From Terana coerulea (taxonomy: Eukaryota; Basidiomycota; Agaricomycetes; Polyporales; Phanerochaetaceae), in the NCBI GenBank assembly GCA_024811115.1, contig JAKOGH010000434.1, positions 1 to 13,708 on the forward strand: a stretch of DNA of 13,708 bases, read 5' to 3'. Of this stretch, positions 1 through 9,880 are shown one piece after another. Position 1 is the stretch's first letter; the number at the start of each line of letters is the position of its first letter. The notes below the pieces were generated by a model. The model did no database searches. It saw only the letters and a program-made list of their open reading frames with translations, and was not told the DNA's origin. The position numbers and the translations under genes are program-made.

Positions 1-57
1 TGTCTTTCCTCTTCGTTGTTAGTGGTAAAAATGTTGTATACGAAAGAAACCACTCAC

Positions 58-504
58 CCGTCAGCAGCTCATTCTCTTTTCTCAGCAGCGCAGGAAGAGA
101 TGAAGTAGTAATAAGTTGCTCATAATACGCCTTCGCGTCAAAGACGTTAGAGTCTAATTTCAACGCGTTTAGAGGATGAATTTGTGAATTCTCATAGAGA
201 GGAAAGACGTACCCAAGTCCATAGGGTCAGCCTTGCCGTGCAGCGGCGCCGGCGGTCCCACACCCAACCCATAGTGCTTCCTCAGCAAATCCCGCGCTCG
301 TGTCTTTTGCCCTCCCGCCGGCGGAGGCGTCGAGGACGGCAGGATCCCCTGCGCGTAGTGCGCCGAGCTGCGTCGGCTGCCAATCGCCGCGGGGCCCGAC
401 ACGGAGCGGTTAGACACGGGCGAGTGCGGGCGAAGCGGCGAGGAGGTTGGCCGGGAGAGCGTAGAACGCGTAGGGCTCGCCGGCGGACTGGGTAGTTTAG
501 ACAT
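58..504 (-). CDS. VPS51: Vps51 N-terminal part (GARP vesicle-tethering subunit), partial at left edge
   Basis: Vps51 is a subunit of the Golgi-associated retrograde protein (GARP) complex, which tethers endosome-derived vesicles at the trans-Golgi network. Seen: exon 1 is 504-213 and exon 2 is 153-58. They are joined by a 59-base intron (212-154, GTACGT...TAG) in phase 1. A second intron opens at 57 with GTGAGT, and the gene leaves the window inside or just after it. The start is the only ATG in the frame (504-502, with A at -3). About 75 residues are a Ser/Pro-rich disordered leader. Then come the RDLLRKHYGLG block, DPMDLDS, AYYEQLI and LLRKENELL, which is the characteristic N-terminal order of fungal Vps51 proteins. 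About 129 codons are visible, all in one frame without damage. The C-terminal bulk lies outside the window. The identification rests on recognition of these conserved blocks. Confidence 0.9.
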
Positions 505-2327
505 TGTAGGATGTATGAAGGGTAGTATTTGTCGATTGTGGGGCGTACGGGTGGCACAGGAGGCTGAAGCGTTTAATGCAGTGGTAGCAGAGTGGTAGAC
601 CTGAATGAAGCTGCCGCTGGACGAAGCGGACACTCACGCTGGCGCTTGGATAAATCCCATCAGTGACCGGATCAAATTCTCGGGCCCTCGGGGCTAGACC
701 TGCCGTCTCTTAAAAACCGATGGAACACTCAGGTTGCTCGCCTCCACTAGCCACGGTCTCAATAGTAGGCTACAACACCCACCCACACAGGAGGGTCAAA
801 ATCTCTGTCACGCTGAGTTTTATCTTTAGACTGAGCAGGGATAAAAAGTGTACTACGACTCGAGACCTCAATGACATCCGCAGCTGTGTGGCACTACGAT
901 GTGCGACTCGCTAAGGGAGCTTGCTAGGCTTCTCAAATTTTAACCACAACTGTTGTTGCTGCATTTGTCCCAACAGGAGTAAGCCCTTCGGACCCTTATT
1001 AAATGGGCTCCGGTCCTAATCTAGAGTGAACTCGGCCAGTGACGGGTATGTGCGATTATTCGAAGTAATCTGCTCTGGTGGACTTACCAGCAGTATATTG
1101 TGCAGGTGTCCCACTGTATGGAATTATCGACATTGCATATGCTCACAGCACCTACGCTTTACTGTTATTTTACTGCGGTCCAAATTAGCTAAGCCATCTC
1201 AGTGCCTATTCCATCAACTCAGACTGAAGTCACGGTATGAACCATAACCATACCCTTTTCAATCACCTTTAATGTCAGAAGCGCACCATTTTTCTGCAAG
1301 CCTCAGTGGGCCCGTGTTGAACGCGGCCTCTGCTGGGATGTCAGGGTCAGAGAATGTCGCTTGGCATCATGCTCCAAATACCCAGCTCTCTAGCAGTCGA
1401 TTGCCTCCGAGTCGGCGATCGAGACTGAAGCTGGTGAATAATCCTCCATGCGAAGTCGTGCCTTGCTTACCAGACACTGTTCGTCATTCGCAGCAGATAG
1501 TTGCCTGACCTTAGCCTAAGCAGGCCAAAACTGGACGCCTGTTGTTCTTCCGCATATATTTGCATTTATTGCCAGTTCGTCAGCCAGGAGAGCTCGTGTG
1601 AGCCGTCACCGAGGCCGTCACATACGGTGTTCCGTTGTGATGCACGGATCGTCCCACATTCGGCATCTGACCAAACATTTGGTGCTTTCCGCGCCGGCTT
1701 ACAGAGCTTCGGATCCAGGCTTCAAGACTTCAGGATCTAAAGCACCTAAACGGGAAGTGAGTGCCACAGTTTCGAGGAGGTAAATTGCTGACTGACCAGT
1801 CATGTCCGCCGTATACTTCGTGTCTAACGCATGCTATCCTTCAGGAATCCTCGCAGTCGCTCTAGATTTGGCTGCGCACCAGTCAGCTACAAGAGGCATT
1901 ACTCACCCGCGCGATCTGGACTCGAGTCTTTGCTGACATGTAAAGAAAGTGAACGCCACGGCGCCGTGGCCGCGATACCACTGGCGGGTCTACAGCACAT
2001 GGGTGGCTCTTTGCGTATCGCTGCTTACTACCGGTTTGCAGGAAACGAAGCTTAAGCGTCGAGAAGAGGGTCCTTCGATGCCGATGTCAGTGTTAGTGAT
2101 CGAGTGACCTCAATGCAAGAGCAGAAGCGCTGACTAAGTAATCATGAATCATGCGCCACAGCGACAGTAGTGACAGGACTTTTCTTGAGCTTCGTGGGAC
2201 TGTATTTTCGCAGGACATTTACTTATCTGTGGAACGACCTACGCATAGATCTAGAGTGACATGCCGACTTGACATCAACGCAGCGGAATGACTAACTTAA
2301 GGGACCCATCAGGAAAGGGGTTTTGGT
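505..2327. other. Stretch without a supported gene (VPS51 upstream region and spacer)
   Basis: The first 150-200 bases next to 504 should hold the VPS51 leader and promoter; I see no clear TATA box there. Further right, the open frames are at most about 80 codons, overlap one another, and lack splice patterns or recognisable motifs. One GTCTACAG motif like those in the transposon ends occurs at about 1988, inside a CACTGG... context starting at 1979. It may be an eroded copy or chance. I see no RNA gene or tandem repeat. Confidence 0.5.
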
Positions 2328-2475
2328 TCATAGACGAGGGCCCAGGTATGTAGACGAACATAGACCAGGCCAATCGATGTAGCGTAGAGTAGACCGCGCG
2401 CGTGTCTACCTAGCGCTATGTAGACGCCGAGGGTCTACAGAGACACGCGTCGTCTTTGTAGCGCCCTGTAGCTTT
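2328..2475. repeat. Left subterminal repeat cluster (TGTAGAC/GTCTACA)
   Basis: Within about 150 bases there are TAGAC-type motifs in both orientations: CATAGACG (2329-2336), TGTAGAC (2349-2355), CATAGACC (2359-2366), GTAGACC (2389-2395), GTCTACC (2404-2410), TGTAGAC (2419-2425) and GTCTACAG (2433-2440). Degenerate TGTAGC copies follow near 2457 and 2467. Dense short repeats in both orientations near the ends are typical of CACTA elements, where they bind the accessory transposition protein. Confidence 0.65.
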
Positions 2476-2664
2476 CGTCCTCCCTCCATCGTCCCCAATA
2501 GACACTATTCACTGCCTCAATACTATGTTGGCGGCTTTTCCAACTCGCATAGGACGGCCTCCTCCGTACTCTGCAGACGTTCGAGCTTACTACCGCCATA
2601 CACCAACCTGAAGCACCGCTCCTTGGACTTGTCGTGAAACTCCCGCGCTCTCAGGCTTTGTAGC

Positions 2665-3599
2665 ATGTACGGTTACGACCCCTCCCAGCTCCGCCCACTG
2701 ACTCCTCGCATGCTTCGCATCCTGGGCCGGAAACCCCAGTGAAAATTCGTCGTAGGCCAGTAATCGATTACGATGTTACACGCACCAAGCTTGCTCGTCG
2801 CAAGGCAGAGGGGTATCCAACCTCTCGACATGACCGATGGCTCACCGCACGCTTGGAGGAGAATGGGCCTCAGGACGCTGAGGTCCCAATGAACCGATTG
2901 GAAGTGCATTGCATATTTGAGGTTGTCTGCATAGAGGTGCGTCCTCCGCCAACTTCGCCGCTCTAATAATCTCATATAGTGTTGAACACATTAGGCACCT
3001 CAAGATGACGACTTCTTCTATACAAACCCGCCGACATTCCAACTCAAGGTGAAGATCAGCATTCCCAACCATATGCATGCAACTACGTGCTTGCGAGATA
3101 GTCCTACAGCAGTATTTGACATGCCGTGGGTGGGCATGCCTTGGGGTAGCCAACTCAGCCTTGACGCGCCCGACTGGATCTACCGGGAGCTCGACGACGA
3201 GGCATACTCATCTCAGTACACCATCCGCCAATCCCGCGGACGCGCCGCGCTCATGTTCATGAAGCTCGCGCTCATGCGAGACAATCTTGCACAGGTAAAT
3301 CATATCTCCTTGCTATACCATGTCGCTACTGATCACATGTCATATACAGCCTGGCTTATCAGTCGCTATGATTGAGTGGGCGCAGGCGGCCTCGGTAAGC
3401 CCTCACTAACATACCACCTGGTTGCTTGACCCACTGACTCAGGCTTTGGTTAGGTTGGAACACCAGAGCATACGGGCATTAACGACATCGCCCAGCGCCA
3501 AGGATTCCCGGCCTAGTCATTGGCATGCATGTGTACGTACGGCGCGCATTCAAGCCCGGGGCCATGCTGACTTCATTGCCGGCGGCTGCAGATACTTAA
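2665..3599 (+). CDS. Unrecognised transposon-borne protein, four exons
   Basis: I do not recognise this family. Exons are about 2665-2936, 2995-3294, 3350-3394 and 3443-3599. The three introns (2937-2994, 3295-3349, 3395-3442) are 58, 55 and 48 bases with good GT-AG sites and CTAAT- or CTGAC-like branch sequences. All three joins are phase 0. Exon 2 is open for exactly 100 codons. The product would be about 258 residues: an N-terminus starting MYGYDPSQLRPL, an Arg/Lys-rich stretch, an acidic DDDFFYTNPPTF segment, then WVGMPWG, DAPDWIYRELDDEAY and, near the end, GTPEHTGINDIAQ. As sequenced, three frame changes are needed (near 2738, 3458 and 3507), each fitting the loss of one C or G from a run. 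Without them, the third-frame stop would fall at 3611-3613. AATAAA overlaps the stop region at 3599-3604. The gene lies just inside the left repeat cluster and converges on the transposase, so it probably belongs to the element. Confidence 0.6.
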
Positions 3600-3794
3600 A
3601 TAAACACAGATAGCGTCGATTGGTGAACAGCACAAAATAATAGGGACTGTGGATGTGTCGCCCTCTGCGTGCATCTGCACGACGCGAGGTCCAATTGGGC
3701 TGGTCGCATGAGGATGTTTGCTGCGCCCCCAATGTTTTACAATAACCTCCTATCTGCCGCCTCATTATATCACCATGAATACATCACCCATCCC

Positions 3795-6700
3795 TCAGAT
3801 ACACCCCCATTTATTAAGTACAGACTGACAGTACACATGGTAATCAATGAAAGGATTGAAATGAAACTCGGGGCATTTGTCGGCAACCGTCTCAGATGTC
3901 CATGTAGGGTCCTTTGTAACTCCATACTTTGGTGAGAGGTAGCAGTTTCGGACAATTCGATCAGCTTCAATAATCTCGCCATAGGCATGCGAGCTTCTGG
4001 TCGACGGCTTGAGAAGATACATCACAGCGTAGCGGCGTCAACTCGGCCGAATGGCGTGAACCAATCCACATAGATGAAGCGGCCGTGAAATGTCGAAGAC
4101 CATATCGTCGTGGTAGCTTGAAGATTACCCGAATGCGTGCAACACGTAAGCCTGTAACCTTGCATTAGCTGGTTGCATTAGATGTAGAGTATGATATGTT
4201 CTCACCTTGCAGAGGGTGCCTGCCGTAGCGTCATTCCGTTCGCCCGGTTCGCGCAAGCGCGAAGTCGAGATGCAGCCGGCTGGCCAGCGCGTCGACTAGC
4301 AGGCTTGACGGGCGGAGTTGCTCGTATAACGTTCTTCAACTTCTCCGGCTTACTGCTGACCTCGGGAATGATAGGTAAGCGAACCACCATCTGCTTGTAG
4401 AGGTCGAACTGGTCGAATGGATGCGCAATGATTCTTGACCCATGGGCTGCGAGATAGGCCCTCAGTGCAGGCACAAACTGGGTGGCGTTATGCTCAGCTA
4501 TAAACGTGGAAGCGGTGACGGCAGTAAGTGATGGTGGATGACCTGTGGCGACCTTGTACGAAACTCTACCAGCGGCGCTGGGTGCCTGCACTGCTAAGTT
4601 GCCTCGAAGGCTGCGACAGCGCCTGAGCGACTCGCCGGCCTGATTCAACAACATAGGTTGCTGCGCTCCAAGTCGGGTGATGCTGCCCTGGGCAGCCTCA
4701 CTGCCGGCCTCTGTTGCCAGCGCCACATCTAGCTCGAACGCAACTTGCTGAACGTCTGGTATTTGATACTCCCCACGGCGACACCAGTCAAGGAACATCG
4801 CAAATCGGTCTACGGCCTCCTGACGCCAGAGCCACCGGGTCATTTGAATCGTGTAGTCCTTTCGATTCGATGCTCGGTACGCGTCTTTCGCATAGTCTAT
4901 GTGAAGCCGCTCCGACCATTCTGTGTTGAATCCATCGGCGCTGCCAAAGCGAACAATAAGTTCGTAGTAGTGCTCGAGCATATGGTATTTGGGAATGTTG
5001 AAGTCGCGGCGGGGTGGCGAGCCTCGAACTTGATGAAGGCATCCTTATGTGCGTGGAAGGTGTCAAGAGCCGTGCGAAGCGCCCTGAGCGTGGTCGTTGT
5101 CTGAGCCTGGAGCGAGGAGATGTAAATGAAGTCCATAAGCGCGCGCACTGCCATAATGACCTCGTCGTCTGCGGCGCCGGCGACCAAACCCAGGAAGATC
5201 TTCTCCATTTGCTTATGCTCGTGGCCGGTCCACTGGGAGATATGTGAAATCCCAGCCTTGAAATGACGCAAGCCATGGGATGTGGGTGCACCGCGAAAGC
5301 GTGAGTCTAATTCCTTCTTGCCGACGAGTCGTACACCACTTCACGAGATGATCCTTGAATACCCCTTGTGTAGCTGGTGCAGAAGATCTGGCGTGAAGCA
5401 TAGGAAGATGTCGGCATGGGGAAGATCTCGCCAAAACGGCTCGAAGACTGGCCGAATTCCTAGAGCTTCAAGCGCTCTTGCTCTATCTCGGTTGAACTGT
5501 CCGCCTTGCGCGCGTCCAGTAAATGGAGAGTATCGGCCGTGGTTCGAGCCGGGCAACGCTCATGGGATCCTCGTTTACGTTGGAGCGACTTGGCAGATAG
5601 GGCAGCGATTCTCCATACATGCCGCTACTAAGCACTGTTCCGGATAGTCCGCAACATACGCAGCCAAAATCGGAATACCTTGCGAATAAATCGGTCAGCA
5701 CAGGACACATCTACGCCATTTTGCCCAGCCTTAATGAGTCCCTCAATCATCGTTCGCATGCAGGAGTGGAAGGCCTGGTATCGAAGCGAAGCGGTTTTGC
5801 GCTGTCGCTAAAGCAGTCGAATTTTCCAACCGGCAGGTACCCGAGTAACACAGAGCCGTGCATTGCAGGTGAGCGCCGTGCCTCCTTTCGCAGGTTTCCA
5901 ACCGTCAAGTACACAGGCCAGGCGCTTTTGTCGCGCGAAATACTGAGAGCTTCGTTTTATCGGAGGAAAGAATGATTGGTGCGACTGTAGCGCCAAGTGG
6001 AAGTTTCTCCTGTGTCATTCGGAAGGTTTGAAGTTGCGCTTCTATCACATTTCTGCAACTATTTCTCACCTGCGTATTCCACCACCAGTCTGCCGTCCAC
6101 ATCTCATCAATATGCCTCTCGAGCCGTGCCTGGTCGCGATGAATCCGTTCAGGTGCATACGCCAGATGTTGGTTGAACATCGGATTCCTAATAGCTCTTT
6201 CACGCAGTCTACCGGGTCCCGGTACCACATCTCCAGTTCTTCCGTGAGAAACTCGCCATCGGCGTCCTTAAGGTCGCCTTTAAGGGTATGCTCTTTGCAC
6301 TTCCATTCGATCCCTCCCGGAAGCTGATCCACGCGCTGATAGAGCTGGTCTTTATTCTTGAAGTCCAGTCCGGTCTTCTGAATCTGGCGCATATAACCGC
6401 GTGGGGGTGAGAACTGTTCAGTCAGGCGCACAGAGAACAACGCTTCAAAGGGAGCTTCAGGAAATCGTCTGCAGCGCCATGTCCCACAGTCTTCACCAAC
6501 CACTTCCCAATATCCCACTCCTCCTCTGATTTGAACGGACCAAAAACTGCCCCCCGGCTGAGGAGTTGCTCATTGCGAATGATGTCAAAGTTGTCCGGGC
6601 AGGACCATAGCGAGCGCCGGCGTAGTATGTGGAGTGGAAGGGAGTATGCCAGCGAGAGGTTGGAAACTCAGACTCATCGCCTTCTGGTACGTCTTCTACT

Positions 6701-7036
6701 GTGACCCTCGGAGGTCTGGCAGGAATCGCTGATGCATCCAAGTCTGCTAAAGAGATGTTCTGCTCTCCTGCAAAAAGGAGCCTTCGGCCGGGAGGTTGTA
6801 GTCATCGACATCCATGTCCTGGGATGGTTCGTTCTGGGTTGTGCTTGCCGACTGAATCTCTGACCGAAGAGCTGCAACAGATTGTCTGACTGGTCGACGC
6901 TGGCGTTCCACAAGTTTCTTGCAGAACTGCGCCTGTTCCTTTTGCTGCAAGCGGAGGCCCTCGAGATGTGCTTTGCAACAGCATCCTCTGTGCTGAAGCG
7001 TTTTGTACAGTGTGGGCAGGTCGTAGGTGCGTGCAT
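3795..7036 (-). pseudogene. Plavaka transposase (CACTA-like DDE), interrupted by many frameshifts as sequenced
   Basis: Catalyses cut-and-paste transposition in the nucleus. From the start (ATG 7036-7034) the order is: a zinc-finger-like C-x2-C-x12-H-x6-C motif (CPHC...KH...C, about 7015-6950); a disordered acidic linker; TPFHSTYYAGARYG; the EEEWDIGKWLV block (about 6515); FKNKDQLYQRVDQLPG; EELEMWYRDPVDCVKELLG (about 6240); DEMWTADWWWNTQ (about 6100-6070); APIILSSDKTKLS (about 5960); DVSCADR (about 5695); CMENRCPIC (about 5600); [14 protein letters not shown] and LLHQLHKG (about 5435-5365); HISQWTGHEHKQMEKIF (about 5230); GSADGFNTEWSERLHIDYA (about 4940-4895); NVIRATPPV; RIRVIFKLPRRYG; and FHFNPFIDYH before the stop. 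This is the Plavaka order. Candidate catalytic acidic residues are the D of SSDKT, the D of CAD and the E of NTEW. Likely introns are 6378-6431, 6010-6069 and 4152-4205. Length would be about 1,000 residues, near normal. More than a dozen frame changes break it. It shares a 186-base upstream gap with the DUF6532 gene. Confidence 0.93.
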
Positions 7037-7222
7037 GGCAATAGTAAACAAGGAGACAACTTGAAGCCTGGCTGACTTTGTGGTGAAGCGCCGTCGCCGA
7101 CTTGCCCGACTCCAACGATCGAGGATGTCGCCCGATATATCCTGCGCAAATTGACGGCAAATTCCTGCCCTCCCTGACACCAAAACCTCCATGTTCCCTG
7201 CTCTTTCGCTCTTTCGTTCGCA
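7037..7222. promoter_or_regulatory. Divergent intergenic region between transposase and DUF6532 gene
   Basis: This gap separates two ATG codons facing away from each other (7036 on minus, 7223 on plus), so it must hold the leaders and core promoters of both genes. A weak CGATATATCC sequence lies near 7134. I see no copy of the terminal TGTAGAC repeat here. Promoter elements are inferred from gene arrangement only. Confidence 0.45.
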
Positions 7223-9815
7223 ATGGCCAGGAATCTGATGGACAACGAAAACTTTGACTCCGAATTCGCATCCGAAGAACCTACAGGACCTCAAGGAAGA
7301 GGTCGGGAGGAGAAAGCGGATGGTACCGACAATGCAAAGAGATCAGTAAGGCCATTTATTCATTCATTTACCTGTCGATTTTTAACAGTGCACTGTAGCC
7401 GAAAAGAGACAGCGACACCGCTAGCCGGGGTGAAAGGGGCGTGGTCACAAGAAACAAGAACGCCAGAAGCCAGGGCGTCAGCAACCTGCGCACGCACAAA
7501 CTGCTGATCAGCCATCGGTTACCCCCATCCAAGATGACTCTCGCTCAGGGCACCAGCAGGGCTCTGCCGAAAACCAGATGGTCGCATCTCGCGGGTTTTC
7601 AAGTCCAGCCACAGTCATGCCTCGGGTCGGCAGCGGCACATGCACAATGTACCGTCGGCGGTTTTACCTTTCCTAACGCTTAAGTTTACAGGCGGAAGCG
7701 TGCAGCATGCCCAAGTCACCCAGAGTTCGCATGCTCCACCCCAGGACGACTTCTTCGGCAGCTCATCGCCTTATCCCACCTTCCACAATCCCAGCCAAGC
7801 ATCTTGGTTAGGATCAATGCATGGCAATTACGCTCCTCCTTCCGTTTCTCCGAGTCCGTTGCTTTCCCCTGACCTCGAGCCGCAGCCTATGAATACTGCG
7901 ATAGGTGACATCGATTGGGATCACAACGAGTGGAGTCACCCGGCTACAACAGGTCACCGGAATGAAAATCCCGACGAAGATGAAGACCGTCGTCTGCGAG
8001 TTGATCAAGACCTTCTTGCTCGGCGTCCATTTGCAACACAAGTGACGGTGCGTGATATGTATGCTGTGTCGCAACTGTCTACTGATCATTATCACTAGGT
8101 TTCTGACAACCTTGCCGCAGCATCGGGGTCTTCATCTCGCCGCCATGTAGATGCGCCTCCACCGGTGCGACGACTACCTGACTATCTCCCTCAAGGACCT
8201 ATTGCACCGACAGCTTTCCCACAAAACATCGCCGCTCATCAACTGGCTAACGCAAACACTGATGCGTCTGGCATGTCAATGCCGCAGCAGGCTATGAGAA
8301 CAACAACCACGGTGCGCCTGGTTATCTATTCCTCTGATAGCCTTTTGACTCATTGTATTGGTCCGGGACTGTTGTCACACAACAGGGCAATGACATTGAG
8401 AACAGCGAGGCTGCCCAGCACTCACCTACCTCAGTGGAAAGCAACACCTCGGATTCGGATTCCGGATCTCAGACGACAGCCAAGTCCAAGCGCGAAGCCC
8501 AGAGGCTCACGCTCTATCCAGGGGTTGCATCCATCTCGGCAGGTCATGCTTGACCTCGCTTACAAGTTTATGCCTGCTCAGGTTATCGGCGTTGTGGGAT
8601 TTCCTGACAACAAGATGAAGAAGGACTTCGTACTCACTGCGGTTGTTGAGGGGATTGCGCTAGCTGAACAGGAACCCGGTATTGACCAAGACGTTCTTCA
8701 GCAACCACTCACTACCGACGAAATGGCGCTGGTGAGTCCGAGTGCCTGCATCGTTACCGGTTGCACATTCCTGAGTCAGCCTTAACATGCTTCTGGCAGA
8801 TCCAGTCTCGTATCTCTCAGCATCGGTGCAAGGTCAAGGATGTCGCCTGTCGCGCGGTCGAAATCTATTATGAAGAGATCAGGACACCATGGTTTGTTCC
8901 CGCACGTGAGGACGAATCTGAGAAGATCAACGCCAATACGGCCTCATACAGCAAGCTCATTGGGGACGTTGACGAAAAGAGGCCCCTGTATATACGAGCG
9001 GTGAGTACCGTCTCATGACCGGACGTAGCTGATCAGATTTCACATAGCCCCCAAAAGCCGACGGCACACCGGGCGAGCTCTACTGCGCCCGCGCTCCGGT
9101 ACATCATTAGGAAGTCATGGTATGCGAGCGGCTGAAGCGATAGGCATTACCCACCACCGTTACCTAGAAGACGGCGAGGGCCTTGCGGTGGAGGCTATCG
9201 CTCTAGCAGCTACTGCGGTATGTTTATGTTCACTCTCAACCACTTATCTCACTGACTTGGAATATGTAATATAGCTTCGTTACGGCCTGGACTGCTGGTC
9301 AACAGGCTATTGGATCGGCGGCGAGGACCATCAGTTCAAACCGGCGAAATACCGAGCTATCTATAACAAGCACCTCGAATACCTTGATAACTGGAAGAAG
9401 GCATCGCAGAGGAACCCTGCCTGGGTTGGTCTGGCCAACCTCAAGGCTCGTCTTCTCGAGGAAGCCCGGTATGTAACCTTTAACAGTGTATTGTTTGCTG
9501 ACTTGTATGGTATATAGTGGGTATGCGGCGGTGCCAGACGTCCGGGGTGCGGGTAATGACGGCTCAGACGACAGCGTGGGCGGTGCTACTTACACCGATA
9601 GTGACTTGAAGAACCGTAATCTGCCGGTGGGCCGTCACTGTGGTTGCGCTGTTCAGGTTGTTGTTTTGCTCAGTGCCCAGTCTCTGACAAAAGATCCCAA
9701 TCTTGTTTATACATATAGATATAGATACATATATGCTTGTACTGCTGTATGTATTGTTCTTGTGCTACGCACGCTATTTCTATTCGACCTGAACCTCTAC
9801 TATATGGTCCAATGA
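7223..9815 (+). CDS. DUF6532-domain protein carried by the transposon
   Basis: DUF6532 proteins are common in mushroom-forming fungi and have no established biochemical function. The ATG at 7223 has a good context (GCAATGGC). Likely introns are 7346-7398, 8042-8098, 8312-8385, 8732-8799, 9001-9047, 9218-9274 and 9469-9517. The N-terminal 350 or so residues are low-complexity and polar, with an acidic NPDEDEDRR patch and a Ser/Asp/Glu-rich patch. The conserved domain covers about 8530-9470: QVMLDLAYKFMPAQVIGVVGFPDNK, VEGIALAEQEPG, VKDVACRAVEIYYE, ALRYIIRKSWY, AIGITHHRYL, AIALAATALRYGLDCWSTG and YRAIYNKHLEYLDNW. The last four match the C-terminal pattern of the family as I know it. Frame shifts by one base near 8500, 9048 and 9133. 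The 5' exon structure around 7399-7692 is uncertain. The last 50 residues, hydrophobic and AT-rich, may be untranslated read-through. The gene diverges from the transposase and ends just before the right repeat cluster. Confidence 0.78.
9706..9735. repeat. TATA/GATA-rich simple-sequence tract
   Basis: A run of TATACATATAGATATAGATA type, AT-rich against a GC-rich background. It lies in the probable 3' untranslated end of the DUF6532 gene and argues that the reading frame continuing through it to 9815 may not be genuinely coding. Confidence 0.5.
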
Positions 9816-9880
9816 GAGAACGGAAGGCGGTGGCGTGCAAGCTGGAGCCCGCTGCCTAAACGGGTAGGGCGTCAAATCTC

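Noticed and set aside
583..680. tRNA-like A-box (GTAGCAGAGTGGTAG) upstream of VPS51.
   Set aside because: The only B-box candidate (GGATCAAATTC near 668) has several mismatches, and I could not find an acceptor stem or a convincing anticodon arm.
1979..1996. CACTGGCGGGTCTACAGC as a possible true left end of the transposon.
   Set aside because: It shares only CACT with the right terminus, is separated from the repeat cluster by about 330 bases without repeats, and no target duplication matches.
3795..7036. KDZ (Kyakuja-Dileera-Zisupton) transposase with linked TET/JBP gene.
   Set aside because: The motif order (EEEW..., DEMWTGDWWW-like, SSDKTKLS, LPHADIF, GSADGFNTE) is that of Plavaka, not KDZ, and no dioxygenase HxD motif was seen in the companion genes.
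7389..7440. Two stops (TAG, TGA) in a plausible frame after the first DUF6532 intron, suggesting C-to-T decay such as RIP or methyl-C deamination.
   Set aside because: Using the next acceptor (intron end 7398) gives an open frame through the same bases. The stops therefore reflect the wrong splice choice and are not good evidence of mutation.
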